In this document: positions 18,689 through 27,058 of the stretch, piece after piece | How the letters are laid out: each line of letters starts with the position of its first letter | Position numbering within the stretch: position 1 is the first letter of the stretch | Source of the DNA: Eggerthella sp. | GTDB taxonomy: Bacteria > Actinomycetota > Coriobacteriia > Coriobacteriales > Eggerthellaceae | Reading direction: 5' to 3' | DNA length: 64,000 bases | NCBI GenBank assembly: GCA_030540085.1 | Contig: JAUNWY010000007.1 | Location: 33,299 to 97,298 of the forward strand | Translations under genes and position numbers: made by a program | The notes under the pieces: model-generated | The model's input: the letters and a program-made list of their open reading frames with translations, nothing else | Database searches by the model: none | Told to the model about the DNA's origin: nothing

Positions 18689-19876
18689 TTACTCCGTTGT
18701 TGTTTCTTGTGCCGTGCGGAATTCTTTCTTTAAAGCCTCAAGCGACGCAAGAGCATCTTCTTCGCACTTTTCCAAATCCGCCTTTTGCCGAGCAGTCTCT
18801 TCTGGGTTTTCCGGCGATGGCGTGCGAAGCTTTTCTATCAACCTCAAAAAAATATTGCGGGCATAACCCAACCATCCTATACGGAAAAGGGTATATTCCC
18901 TACCCAGATTCGGCGGCAAATCTCCTTCCTTGCTACAAGAAATCAACCCTCGGACTACGGCATTCGCATGTCCACCAAGGCTCTTTGCGGTCTCTTCAGG
19001 GCTATCGAAGTACTCAGACAGCAACAGCCCAAGCTTGGAGAAAGAGTCTTTTCGCATGCCCTCATTAAGGCGGAAAATATCCTCGAACAGAAAATCAAGA
19101 ATCCAGTCCATGAGTTCAGCTGGGCAAAGGTGCAGCAACTCCCTCTTCTGCCATGAAGCAAGGATTGCCTCGACGATTCCTAAATGTTCAGGAACCTTCG
19201 ATTCTCGTTCGCCTGCAACCGTTTCCATCAATGATCCCTTTCGGGATAACTGGTAGTTATACAGAAGCTCAGACGAAAGGACGGTCTTTGAAGAAAGGGC
19301 GTACAGATCGAAATAGAAAACCTGGTCTTCGCCAAATTTCACCTGCTCATTGAAGAGCAAAGAGTTCTCTTCCAGAAAGCACCTCTTGATTGACGTCCTC
19401 CATATATAAGGATGGGAGCCTTCGTCAAATAGAAGGTCCGTGCTAAATCCTTCAAACACGTGATCTTGCGGAGTCAGGCATGCATCAGTCCACTGGTTAG
19501 ATGCGCTCTGGGGGATTCTATTCGCCCCAAATGTCACTGCATCCGCTCCGCTCGATTCAAAAATCGAAGAAATGACCTCACAGGCATTGGTTTCAAGGTA
19601 GTCGTCTGAGTCTACGAAAAGGACGTAGCGACCCGTCGCAGCCTCGATACCAGCATTACGAGCCGATGACAGCCCCCCGTTTTGCTTGTCAATGACTCGG
19701 ATTCGGCTATCGCAAAATGCGTGCATTTCGACAACCTCAAGAGAATCGTCGGTCGACCCATCGTTCACACAGATAATCTCAATATCATCCAACGTCTGCC
19801 TTCTTAAGGAATCCAAACAGCGCGAGACGTATTTTTGAACGTTGTAGACTGGAACTATTATCGAGAACAAAGGCAT
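18689..19876 (-). CDS. Glycosyltransferase family 2
   Basis: The open frame reaches back to 19987, but that would overlap the upstream transferase by about 100 bases. ATG 19876 gives MPLFSIIVPVYNVQKYV, the normal start of a GT-A domain, and lies ten bases after the upstream stop. The 395-residue product shows VNDGSTDDS and VDSDDYL (the DXD-type metal site). A helical C-terminal region ends in a Glu/Lys/Ala-rich tail (EKCEEDALASLEALKKEF) likely to form a coiled coil. It should act in the cytoplasm on a lipid-linked glycan. It is the middle member of a minus-strand group: GT2, GT2, DUF6541, acyltransferase. Confidence 0.87.
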   Translation of the reverse strand: MPLFSIIVPVYNVQKYVSRCLDSLRRQTLDDIEIICVNDGSTDDSLEVVEMHAFCDSRIRVIDKQNGGLSSARNAGIEAATGRYVLFVDSDDYLETNACEVISSIFESSGADAVTFGANRIPQSASNQWTDACLTPQDHVFEGFSTDLLFDEGSHPYIWRTSIKRCFLEENSLLFNEQVKFGEDQVFYFDLYALSSKTVLSSELLYNYQLSRKGSLMETVAGERESKVPEHLGIVEAILASWQKRELLHLCPAELMDWILDFLFEDIFRLNEGMRKDSFSKLGLLLSEYFDSPEETAKSLGGHANAVVRGLISCSKEGDLPPNLGREYTLFRIGWLGYARNIFLRLIEKLRTPSPENPEETARQKADLEKCEEDALASLEALKKEFRTAQETTTE

Positions 19877-19886
19877 GCGCGAAAGC

Positions 19887-20951
19887 CTATCTTTCAGAGC
19901 GGGCAGCCAAAGCTTCAGAAAGCAAAGAAGGGCCTCCTGCTTTGAGGTAGTGAATTGCCTTCGCGAGCTTTCCCCCATTACCTGCAAATTCTTTATTTGC
20001 CCGAAATACAGCAGGATGACTTACGATCATCTGCAAATCAGGAACCTTCCAAGAGTCGAATATCGAAAGGTCGACCAAGCCTTTATCAAGATCGGACTTG
20101 AACTCCTCGGAGAAACGAACCAGGAATTCTGCCCTCAGCGATTCGGACAGGCGCTCGTAGTTCCACATGTAGCTGTCGTACTTCATCTTCTCAAGAATGC
20201 GCTTCAGGAATTCCTGATCTTTTCGGCCTTCGATATAGCGATCCATCTCAGCATATTCGTCACAAACGCAATAGACCTTCGAAGGAGAGTTGACCGAAGA
20301 CGCCTCGTTATCTTGACGGTAATGAAGCACGGCATCGGGCAAGAACACTACTCGCTGTGCGCTTGCCCATACCTTGAAATTAAATCCCGCATCCTGATAG
20401 GAAGCACCTGGCGTTTCTAGGAAACAAATGCCGTTTCGCTCAAGGAAATCCTTCCGGTAAACAGCGGACCAGATAGAGGGCTTCAGGTAGAAGATTTCGG
20501 TTTCCTTATGCGGATTAACCACATGCCCCGTCATGGGCGCAGTTACAAGTTCGAAAAGCTCATTCTTTTCCTCTGGCGTTGACCAGTAGAACCAGAAATT
20601 CGCTTTTGCGACTTGCGCTTCTACTGCCTCGGCAGCATTTACCAGCTTCTCCAACGCATCAGGCTCGAAGAAGTCGTCTGACTCCAAAATGCTAATGTAC
20701 TTACCGCATGCAGCATCGAGTCCCTGATTCATCGAGGCGCCGTAACCAGAATTAGGTTTATCGATAATCTTGAAGCGACTGTCGGCCTGCATGTACTCGC
20801 GAATGATGTCGGGAGAGCCATCCGTCGAGCCATCGTTGATGCAAATGACCTCAATATCGGAAAGAGTTTGGTTCTTAGCGGAATCTAAACACTCTCGAAG
20901 ATATTTTTCAACGTTATAAATCGGAACCAATAGTGAAACAACTGGCTGCAT
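19887..20951 (-). CDS. Glycosyltransferase family 2
   Basis: ATG 20951 was preferred over the farther one at 21005, because it starts directly at the GT-A strand MQPVVSLLVPIYNVEKYL and has AAAGG about eight bases upstream. The 354-aa protein has INDGSTDGS, the DXD-like ESDDFFEPDAL, and the GASYQDAGFNFKVW and HYRQDNEASSV segments, typical of CpsO/EpsJ-like transferases. It is a clear paralogue of the transferase at 28947-30149: both share NSGYGASMN, KPSIWSA/IPSIWSA and KYDSYMWN/RYDSYMWN. It would add one sugar of the surface polymer. It shares an upstream region with the divergent licD gene at 21055. Confidence 0.88.
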   Translation of the reverse strand: MQPVVSLLVPIYNVEKYLRECLDSAKNQTLSDIEVICINDGSTDGSPDIIREYMQADSRFKIIDKPNSGYGASMNQGLDAACGKYISILESDDFFEPDALEKLVNAAEAVEAQVAKANFWFYWSTPEEKNELFELVTAPMTGHVVNPHKETEIFYLKPSIWSAVYRKDFLERNGICFLETPGASYQDAGFNFKVWASAQRVVFLPDAVLHYRQDNEASSVNSPSKVYCVCDEYAEMDRYIEGRKDQEFLKRILEKMKYDSYMWNYERLSESLRAEFLVRFSEEFKSDLDKGLVDLSIFDSWKVPDLQMIVSHPAVFRANKEFAGNGGKLAKAIHYLKAGGPSLLSEALAARSER

Positions 20952-21054
20952 GTGTTGCCTTTCGAAATTTGCTAAACATGTTTTAGTATAGCAACAATAG
21001 AACAACTAGCCTGAACTTACCTTATACAGCAGGACAGCACAGATCGGATTTCAC

Positions 21055-22176
21055 ATGCCCTTCCTCAGAGCATTAAAACAGTTCCTTCCCATTTCATCGC
21101 GTTCTTTTCACGCTGTGGAACAGCACTTCGATGAAAAACTAAACCATATCGAGAACTCAATCACCGCCCGTATCGAGCAAGCTGATATAGGAATCAATGG
21201 AAACATCAACCACAAATTCGATATCTTTTATCCCATGATGAAGTCATTCTCGGAAGACCTGGCAGCGCATGACGAACATATGAAGATGTTCGCTTGGGAA
21301 ATGTACAAGAACGAAGACGAAAGCGTTGACGATGCAAAGAAGCGATTTTTCCGCTCGCTGCCTGAAGCCACCGGCGGAATGCGTCTTCTACAGCTTGGCT
21401 GCACAAAATTGCTTCATGACTTCGATGCTCTTTGCAACGAGCACGGCATAGCATATTGGCTCAATTTCGGTACGCTTCTGGGCGCAGTACGACATGGTGG
21501 GTTTATCCCCTGGGACGACGATATTGACCTGGGAATCACTCGCGACGAGCTAGACAAGCTAACCACCCTTGTCTCTGAAAGTGACCGGTTTCGTATCACT
21601 GAAGTGTTCGACAGATTCGCGCAATGTCGCCAAGTCCGCTTCTTGTATGCAGACGAGTCGCTGCCTTGCTTCCTTGATCTATTTATTTACGATTGGGCGC
21701 CTTCTGCTAGCGGCTACAATGCGGAAAAGCAGCGGAATATCAGAAAAGCAACGCTCGGCAAGATGGACGAGGACCCCGAGCTTTCAGCCTGGGAGCAATC
21801 CCCTTACTGTGCGTCCACTGACGCTATAGCGCCCGTTATTGACGCCTATTTCACCAAAGCGCTTGATGAATCGAAATCGCTGGGGCTTGTCTGCCAAAAG
21901 AAAGACGCGCATGCCGTTCTCTGGTCGCTCGACAACTTAGACGATGGCAAGCAACGATGGTGGGCATACGGCATCGATGACATATTCCCCTTACGCAGGG
22001 TGATGTTCGAGGGAATCGAATGCTTCATTCCCAATAACCCTGACAGCTTCCTAACAAGCAGGTACGGGGACTATCTGGAATTGCCAAAAGACATACACAC
22101 CCATTTTCAGCATGTTGATCACGCCGAACTTGACACACCCGAAATGAAGCAGACCCTCAACAAGCTGATCAACTAG
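21055..22176 (+). CDS. LicD-family phosphotransferase with N-terminal helical extension
   Basis: This 373-aa protein has an extra N-terminal region of about 110 residues predicted to be helical or coiled coil ([20 protein letters not shown]), then a full LicD domain: [20 protein letters not shown] and [13 protein letters not shown] near residues 140-170. The extension may attach it to a partner or to the membrane. LicD enzymes substitute glycans with phosphocholine or a related group. It is convergent with the tagD-like gene, and the two share a terminator hairpin. As the third LicD in the locus, it probably acts on a different acceptor sugar. No strong ribosome-binding site is seen before the ATG. 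Confidence 0.87.
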   Translation: MPFLRALKQFLPISSRSFHAVEQHFDEKLNHIENSITARIEQADIGINGNINHKFDIFYPMMKSFSEDLAAHDEHMKMFAWEMYKNEDESVDDAKKRFFRSLPEATGGMRLLQLGCTKLLHDFDALCNEHGIAYWLNFGTLLGAVRHGGFIPWDDDIDLGITRDELDKLTTLVSESDRFRITEVFDRFAQCRQVRFLYADESLPCFLDLFIYDWAPSASGYNAEKQRNIRKATLGKMDEDPELSAWEQSPYCASTDAIAPVIDAYFTKALDESKSLGLVCQKKDAHAVLWSLDNLDDGKQRWWAYGIDDIFPLRRVMFEGIECFIPNNPDSFLTSRYGDYLELPKDIHTHFQHVDHAELDTPEMKQTLNKLIN

Positions 22177-22181
22177 AACAA

Positions 22182-22220
22182 AGAAGCTTGGCGCTTACTC
22201 TCCATTAGCGCCAAGCTTCT
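22182..22220. terminator. Terminator hairpin overlapping the tagD 3' end
   Basis: Perfect 14-base arms (AGAAGCTTGGCGCT at 22182-22195 and AGCGCCAAGCTTCT at 22207-22220) lie between the convergent licD and tagD-like genes and include the last codons of the latter. T-rich sequence on the plus side fits termination of licD. Confidence 0.8.
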
Positions 22221-22686
22221 CTTTTACCTCGGTGGTTGAAATACCCTTGGTTCTGTCGAGATACACAACCTCGCACATGTCCCTTAATGCCTCAAAGCGG
22301 GCGTCTCCCGCCCAATCGCTTCCCATGCATACAGTATCAACATGGTATTCAGCAATATCGGCGTTTTTTTGGCCCCAATTGTTTTCAGGAATAACCAAGT
22401 CAACGTAGCGAATAGCCTCCAGCATCTCTTTGCGCGTTTCATAAGGGTAGAAGCTCTTCTTGCCCTTGACCGCATTGAACTCGTCCGTCGAAAGCGCAAC
22501 GATGAGGTAATCGCCCAATTGGGAAGCGCGCTGCAGCAAACGAATGTGGCCGTAATGAAGGAGGTCGAACGTGCCATACGTTAGAACGCGCTTCAACCCC
22601 GGCCCTCTATTTCCAGTTTCACCGACAGGCTCGATAGTTACTGTTGCCTGGCGTTTGCCTTGTCTCTCCATGCTGTCACGCCCCAT
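22195..22686 (-). CDS. tagD: Glycerol-3-phosphate cytidylyltransferase (TagD-like)
   Basis: The 163-aa protein carries the cytidylyltransferase motifs: GTFDLLHYGHIRLL (the HXGH-type motif binding CTP phosphates) and RTKGISTTEVKEKL (the RTXGISTT motif). A basic, Thr/Gly-rich N-terminal stretch of about 30 residues precedes the core. Enzymes of this kind form CDP-glycerol from CTP and glycerol 3-phosphate for teichoic acids; the close relatives that use ethanolamine phosphate have a different overall length. It sits 18 bases downstream of the ABC-exporter ATPase on the same strand, which fits polymer synthesis coupled to export. An alternative start is ATG 22671. The family is firm; glycerol as substrate is inferred. 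Confidence 0.87.
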   Translation of the reverse strand: MGRDSMERQGKRQATVTIEPVGETGNRGPGLKRVLTYGTFDLLHYGHIRLLQRASQLGDYLIVALSTDEFNAVKGKKSFYPYETRKEMLEAIRYVDLVIPENNWGQKNADIAEYHVDTVCMGSDWAGDARFEALRDMCEVVYLDRTKGISTTEVKEKLGANGE

Positions 22687-22704
22687 TCTATGCAGCCGTC
22701 TCCT

Positions 22705-24492
22705 TTAGGAAGAAGCTTTAACCAGCAATTCCTTGTCAAGGTCGTTAAACCTGGTTCTATCGCCCACGAAATGCAACTGCTTCTTGTTTTTGCCAATATA
22801 GGCAATTGCGTGAGCGACGCTATCAAGGTTCTGCGGATCTTCCAGCAAGATCAGAGAGCAGCTCTTCGCCGCGAATGGGCCAACAGTCAAGGCATCCTCT
22901 GGATGCCAAATCGAAACTACCAGGAAGGAATCGGACTTGCTGCGCAGACCAATCCACATATTGATCTTCTCGTTCGCATCATAGGGACCGTCGCCAACAA
23001 AACGGTGAACCTCAGCAGAGCTGACAGTAATCGGAGCAATCCCTTCGTCGGGAAACGACTTGAAGCCCCCCACGACAAGAACGCTCTGCCTATTCGCCGC
23101 AACTTCGCACATTTCCGCAGAGACGGATTCTTCACCCTTTTTCACGAGCACGGGGCATTGCCTTGAATACAGATAAGGGGAAAGCGATGCCAAATCGCCC
23201 AGACAGCCGTCGTAGGTAAGGGCAACGTCGGAACCCCATAGGCCCTTTTCTTCACCGTGCTGGAAAATCGACCACGAAAGGCTGCAAGCGTTTTCGCCTT
23301 CCAGCACTTCCACCGAAGCGGAAGGAGCGGCAGAAGATGCTTCCTTGGTTATCGCATCCACATCCAACGTACTGCCATCCAGCACATACACTGCCTGAGG
23401 ATTGAGCCTGGTCAGTTCCTGCGCCGTAATATCGGGTACGCTTTCGTTCTGCGTAAGGAGGATCGGTGCGTCCAATGCCCCCGCAAGCCCATTCGCAATC
23501 AGCGGCACCATTTCATGCTCGCCCGAAGCCAGGATTACCGCCTTTGCCCCATCGGGGTAGCAGCGGCTTGAAAGCTTCGCCGCGATGCCGTAGCGCGTGT
23601 CTGCTTCGATGGATTCGATGCCGCTCATGTCGGGCTTCTTCGGGTCCTGCAGGGTTTCGAACACGATCTGTTCCGATTCCTTGCTACCCACATGGCCGCC
23701 CAGCACGCGATACGTCTGGCACACTTCCTTGGACGTGCCCGCCATACGCAGATGGCCCTTTTCAATCCATACCGCCTTGTTGCACAAGCGCTCGATCTGG
23801 TCGTTGTTGTGCGAAACAATAAGCACCGTCACGCCGTGCTCTTTGATCAGCTTCGTGATGCGGTCTTCGCACTTCTTCTGGAACATGAAGTCGCCCACGG
23901 AAAGCACTTCGTCAACGATCAGGATCTCGGGCACGATAACCGTAGCAATTGCAAAAGCGATGCGCGCCACCATACCGGAAGAGTAATTCTTCATGGGCAT
24001 GTCCAGGAACTTTTCCACCTCAGCAAATTCAACGATGTCGTCGAAGTTTTCTTCAATGAACTGCTTCGAATAGCCCAAAAGCGCGCCATTCAGGTAGATG
24101 TTTTCGCGCGCGGTAAGCTCCATGTCAAAGCCCGCACCAAGCTCGATGAGCGGAGCGATGTTGCCGTTAACCGTGCACGACCCTTTGCTGGGTTCCAGCA
24201 CGCCGGCGATGATCTTCAGAATGGTGGATTTGCCGGAGCCGTTCGTGCCCAGAATACCGAACACGTCGCCCTGCTTCACTTCGAAGGAAACGTCGTCGAG
24301 TGCGCGGAATTCCTTGAAGCGCAGCTCGCGCTTCAAGGCGGCAATCACGTATTCCTTGATGCTGTTCAGCTGCTCGCTTGCCATGTTGAAGATCATGGAC
24401 ACATGGTCCACCTTAATCATGGTTTTCTTCGGCGAGTCGTCGGCGAGTTCGGATTCGATTTCCAGAACGCTGGTATTCACGTTTTCGGGCAT
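22705..24492 (-). CDS. Polysaccharide/teichoic acid ABC exporter ATPase with a C-terminal CWB2-like domain
   Basis: The 595-aa protein has an ABC ATPase at about residues 20-260: Walker A GILGTNGSGKSTILK, signature YSSGMVARIAFAIA, Walker B PEILIVDEVLSVGD. This matches the TagH/Wzt branch of glycan exporters. Residues of about 300-595 form a second region resembling cell-wall-binding repeat 2: TRYGIAAKLSSRCYPDGAKA, DAPILLTQNESVPD and LNPQAVYVLDG. Such repeats normally sit on secreted proteins, so finding them on a cytoplasmic ATPase is odd. They may recognise the polymer terminus, as the carbohydrate-binding tail of Wzt does. The permease gene lies nine bases upstream in the same operon. The ATPase is certain; the role of the tail is inference. 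Confidence 0.87.
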   Translation of the reverse strand: MPENVNTSVLEIESELADDSPKKTMIKVDHVSMIFNMASEQLNSIKEYVIAALKRELRFKEFRALDDVSFEVKQGDVFGILGTNGSGKSTILKIIAGVLEPSKGSCTVNGNIAPLIELGAGFDMELTARENIYLNGALLGYSKQFIEENFDDIVEFAEVEKFLDMPMKNYSSGMVARIAFAIATVIVPEILIVDEVLSVGDFMFQKKCEDRITKLIKEHGVTVLIVSHNNDQIERLCNKAVWIEKGHLRMAGTSKEVCQTYRVLGGHVGSKESEQIVFETLQDPKKPDMSGIESIEADTRYGIAAKLSSRCYPDGAKAVILASGEHEMVPLIANGLAGALDAPILLTQNESVPDITAQELTRLNPQAVYVLDGSTLDVDAITKEASSAAPSASVEVLEGENACSLSWSIFQHGEEKGLWGSDVALTYDGCLGDLASLSPYLYSRQCPVLVKKGEESVSAEMCEVAANRQSVLVVGGFKSFPDEGIAPITVSSAEVHRFVGDGPYDANEKINMWIGLRSKSDSFLVVSIWHPEDALTVGPFAAKSCSLILLEDPQNLDSVAHAIAYIGKNKKQLHFVGDRTRFNDLDKELLVKASS

Positions 24493-24501
24493 GGTTGTTC
24501 C

Positions 24502-25284
24502 TTAAACGTAGAGAATGAACTTCTTTTCGGTCTTCTTGAAAATAAGCAGACCGATGGCGAATGCAGCTACCGCCATGCCAAGGCACAGGAGGTTTTCCTG
24601 CAAGCCGGGCACCGTGCCGCTCAGAATAAGATCGCGGAAGTAGCTTACGTAGTGGTACATGGGGTTGTACTGCATGATGGGCGCTGCCCAATCAGGCAGG
24701 ATTTCTACGGGGTAGAACAGCGGCGTGGCGTACGTCCATGCGGTGATAACGACGCCCCACAAGTGGCACACGTCGCGGAAGAACACCGAAAGGGCGGAAA
24801 GCGCCATGCCCACGCCCGCGCTGAATAGCACCACGTATAGGAGCAACAACGGCAGGGCAAGCAGGCTAACGTGCGGCATAACCTGGAAGAAGATCATTAC
24901 CGCGGCTACCGCGATGAGCGAAATGCAGAAGTTCACCAGCTGGAACAGCACTTTTTCCAACGGGAAGATGAGCTTTTCGATGCGGATCTTCTTGATAAGC
25001 GAAGAAGATTCGATGATGGAGTTCATGGCGCCTGAAGTGGAATCGGCCATAAGGGCGAACATGACGTTGCCCAGGATTACGTACAGCGGGTAGTTTTCGA
25101 TGCTGAACTTGAAGAACGTGCTGAACACAACGGAAAGCACAATCATCATGAGCAACGGGTTCAGGACCGACCACAGAACGCCCAGGGCGCTGCGACGGTA
25201 CTTCAGCTTGAAATCCCTGGATACAAGGGACGTTATGGTGAACCAATTCCTTCTGGCATTAGCGCTTGAGAGCATATTTGGCAT
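24502..25284 (-). CDS. Polysaccharide/teichoic acid ABC exporter permease (TagG/Wzm type)
   Basis: This 260-aa protein shows the ABC-2 permease layout with six membrane helices. An N-terminal amphipathic stretch (TSLVSRDFKLKYRRSALG) precedes the first helix, and WSVLNPLLMMIVL marks that helix, as in TagG, RfbA and Wzm. It pairs with the ATPase whose gene starts nine bases later. Together they would move a completed, lipid-linked polymer to the outer face. With the CDP-glycerol-type enzyme at the end of the operon, a teichoic-acid-like substrate is likely. It is the first gene of the minus-strand operon; its promoter should lie in the 290 bases upstream, where a nested palindromic repeat also lies. 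Confidence 0.88.
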   Translation of the reverse strand: MPNMLSSANARRNWFTITSLVSRDFKLKYRRSALGVLWSVLNPLLMMIVLSVVFSTFFKFSIENYPLYVILGNVMFALMADSTSGAMNSIIESSSLIKKIRIEKLIFPLEKVLFQLVNFCISLIAVAAVMIFFQVMPHVSLLALPLLLLYVVLFSAGVGMALSALSVFFRDVCHLWGVVITAWTYATPLFYPVEILPDWAAPIMQYNPMYHYVSYFRDLILSGTVPGLQENLLCLGMAVAAFAIGLLIFKKTEKKFILYV

Positions 25285-25429
25285 TAATGCAGTTCCTTAT
25301 CGTTTAGTGGTTGCGCAGGGGGCCGCCGTCTTTGCGGCTGGTGCTCAACGCAACCTAAATAATCACGATGTTTCATTGTAAAGGGTATTGGCGCACACTA
25401 ACCAGCCTGCACGGTTTTTGCGGAAAACG

Positions 25430-25558
25430 GGAATGTAGGGACAGGTGCCGTTTTCCCACTTTCGCATTGCACACAAAAAAGCCTCGCTTGCGCAATTCAT
25501 TCATCGCAAGCGAGGCTCTGTTCGTTAACTGGGAAAACGGCACCTGTCCCTACATTCC
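25430..25558. repeat. Nested palindromic intergenic element, copy A
   Basis: Outer arms of 29 bases (25430-25458 and 25530-25558) are perfectly complementary and contain GGGACAGGTGCC. Inner arms (GCCTCGCTTGCG at 25481-25492 and CGCAAGCGAGGC at 25505-25516) form a second stem preceded by an A-run. It lies 17 bases beyond the 3' end of the Fic gene. Related copies occur near 45.3, 50.8, 50.9 and 62.1 kb. The inner stem probably works as a terminator. Confidence 0.85.
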
Positions 25559-25575
25559 TATCTTCAGTGCAGGCC

Positions 25576-26784
25576 CTACCCCATCTTCTGCAAATTCAAA
25601 GAGTAGAACCTTTGCCTGCCCTTGCGCGTCTCTCGCAAAAACCCTAGCTCTTTAATTAGTTTGCGCTTCTTGGCCATTGTGGGCTCAGACATCTCGGCTG
25701 CCGCACACAGCTCTTCAGTAGTTGCACCGTTTTCCGAAAACAGCTCTGCCTGAGCAAGAATGAACGCAACTCGCCAAAGGCCAGCGTCCTCTTCCTTGGT
25801 AACGATGGCACGATTTACCGCCCCAACCGCATCAGCCAAATCGCTCTGCTTTGCCTGTAGCGAATCCAGCATGCTTTCCATCGCATCAACCACCAGCTCC
25901 GAAAAGGAAATCACAAAAGGCGTTATATCTCCCTTATTCAGCGGGTGCTCGCAAATCGAAAACCCCTTGTAATATTTTTCGATACGCTCTTTCACGGAAT
26001 ACGAAAGGCGATACCCGACTATAGGGCTAAAGCTGTGAGAAAGAACATAGCTGCCGATGAACCTGTTGGTTCGCCCATTGCCATCGTAAAATGGATGAAT
26101 ATAGGCGAACAGAAAATGGAACACCGACACCCGCACAAGCGCGGGGATGGCCTCATCAGCAAGGACCATCAATGCCTGATTCATCAGTTCAATGATCTTT
26201 GATTCGGGTTCAACGCCCTGGTGTATCGGCTTATGCGAGGCATCCAGAACGCTTACTGGCCCTTTGCGGAAGAATTGACCATCAGGCACATGAGACGGAT
26301 CATCGGCTCTTACTTCATCGAGAACCAGCTCGTCATACAAAGCACGCACATCAGCGCAAGTAGCGATAGGAATCGTTTTGCGCACTCTTAGCGCATGGTA
26401 TTTTTCAACAATGCCTAAAAACCTGCCCGTCTTGTCCTTTCCGGCGAGCATTTCAAGGGCATCGTCGATTTCCCTGCGCGTCGAGTGAACTCCTTCGATT
26501 CCGTTAGTAAACATGATTTCGTCAACAAGACATTTGTCCATGTATTGCTCAATGGCTCTCTGCGGCAACATCCCTATGGTGCGGTCAATGCCTCTATCAA
26601 GCTCCATCGCCTTGATAATTAGCTCGTAAATCGCAGAGTCCATTACGTAGAATGCTTGATTCCCGCTTATCTGGAAGTTAAGACGCACAGCGTCCTTGGA
26701 ATTAAAGCGCTGCTCGTACACGAGCCTGGCGTCATTTTCTGAGATATGAAATAGGGTTCTTAGGTCCCGATATTTTGACGACAT
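25576..26784 (-). CDS. Fic-domain protein (putative AMP transferase) with C-terminal winged helix
   Basis: The 402-aa protein contains the complete Fic active-site motif HPFYDGNGR at residues 230-238, with the catalytic His. An N-terminal inhibitory motif TNGIEG at residues 93-98 matches the (S/T)XXXE(G/N) consensus and suggests a self-inhibited class II Fic enzyme. Residues of about 330-402 look like a winged helix (NGATTEELCAAAEMSEPTMA), so it may bind DNA. Fic proteins usually move AMP onto a Tyr, Ser or Thr of a target protein. Six copies of a short motif lie immediately upstream (26799-26936), suggesting autoregulation by the winged helix. Its target is unknown. It is followed on the same strand by a palindromic element. 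Confidence 0.9.
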   Translation of the reverse strand: MSSKYRDLRTLFHISENDARLVYEQRFNSKDAVRLNFQISGNQAFYVMDSAIYELIIKAMELDRGIDRTIGMLPQRAIEQYMDKCLVDEIMFTNGIEGVHSTRREIDDALEMLAGKDKTGRFLGIVEKYHALRVRKTIPIATCADVRALYDELVLDEVRADDPSHVPDGQFFRKGPVSVLDASHKPIHQGVEPESKIIELMNQALMVLADEAIPALVRVSVFHFLFAYIHPFYDGNGRTNRFIGSYVLSHSFSPIVGYRLSYSVKERIEKYYKGFSICEHPLNKGDITPFVISFSELVVDAMESMLDSLQAKQSDLADAVGAVNRAIVTKEEDAGLWRVAFILAQAELFSENGATTEELCAAAEMSEPTMAKKRKLIKELGFLRETRKGRQRFYSLNLQKMG

Positions 26785-26798
26785 GCGACACCACTCCG

Positions 26799-26936
26799 AA
26801 TAGACAAAAAATGTTAGTAATTTTTTGGTCTATTGTCGCATATCTTACGAATAGACCAAAAAGTCAGCCTATTTTTTGGTCTATTCTGGCGAAAACGGGC
26901 GATTAACCAAAATTCTTTGGTCTATTTTGGTCAATT
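26799..26936. promoter_or_regulatory. Six-copy operator-like array upstream of the Fic gene
   Basis: The motif TTTTTTGGTCTATT, or its reverse complement AATAGACCAAAAA, occurs at 26799-26812 (one base missing), 26821-26834, 26850-26862, 26872-26885, 26916-26926 and 26925-26936 (variant TTTTGGTCAATT). Orientations alternate for the first four. The closest copy lies 14 bases upstream of the Fic start, where promoter elements are expected. Confidence 0.75.
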
Positions 26937-26990
26937 AAGGGCGCCGCTGTGCGCGACAAGCGACAACACCACGACAGAATATCGCCCCAA

Positions 26991-27047
26991 ACGACACTCA
27001 TGCGACACCGTCGCGACAGTTTGGCGACATTGTCGCATGGGTGTCGT
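26991..27047. repeat. Imperfect inverted repeat between the fic promoter and the hipA 3' end
   Basis: Arms at 26991-27014 and 27023-27047 are complementary at about 20 of 24 positions and are rich in GCGACA/TGTCGC words. The repeat ends 11 bases before the hipA stop. It could terminate hipBA transcription, but there is no clear T-run. Confidence 0.6.
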
Positions 27048-27058
27048 CCCAGCCGTCA

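Noticed and set aside
23692..24828. A long plus-strand frame opposite the ABC exporter genes.
   Set aside because: It spans two well-supported minus-strand genes and has no recognisable product.
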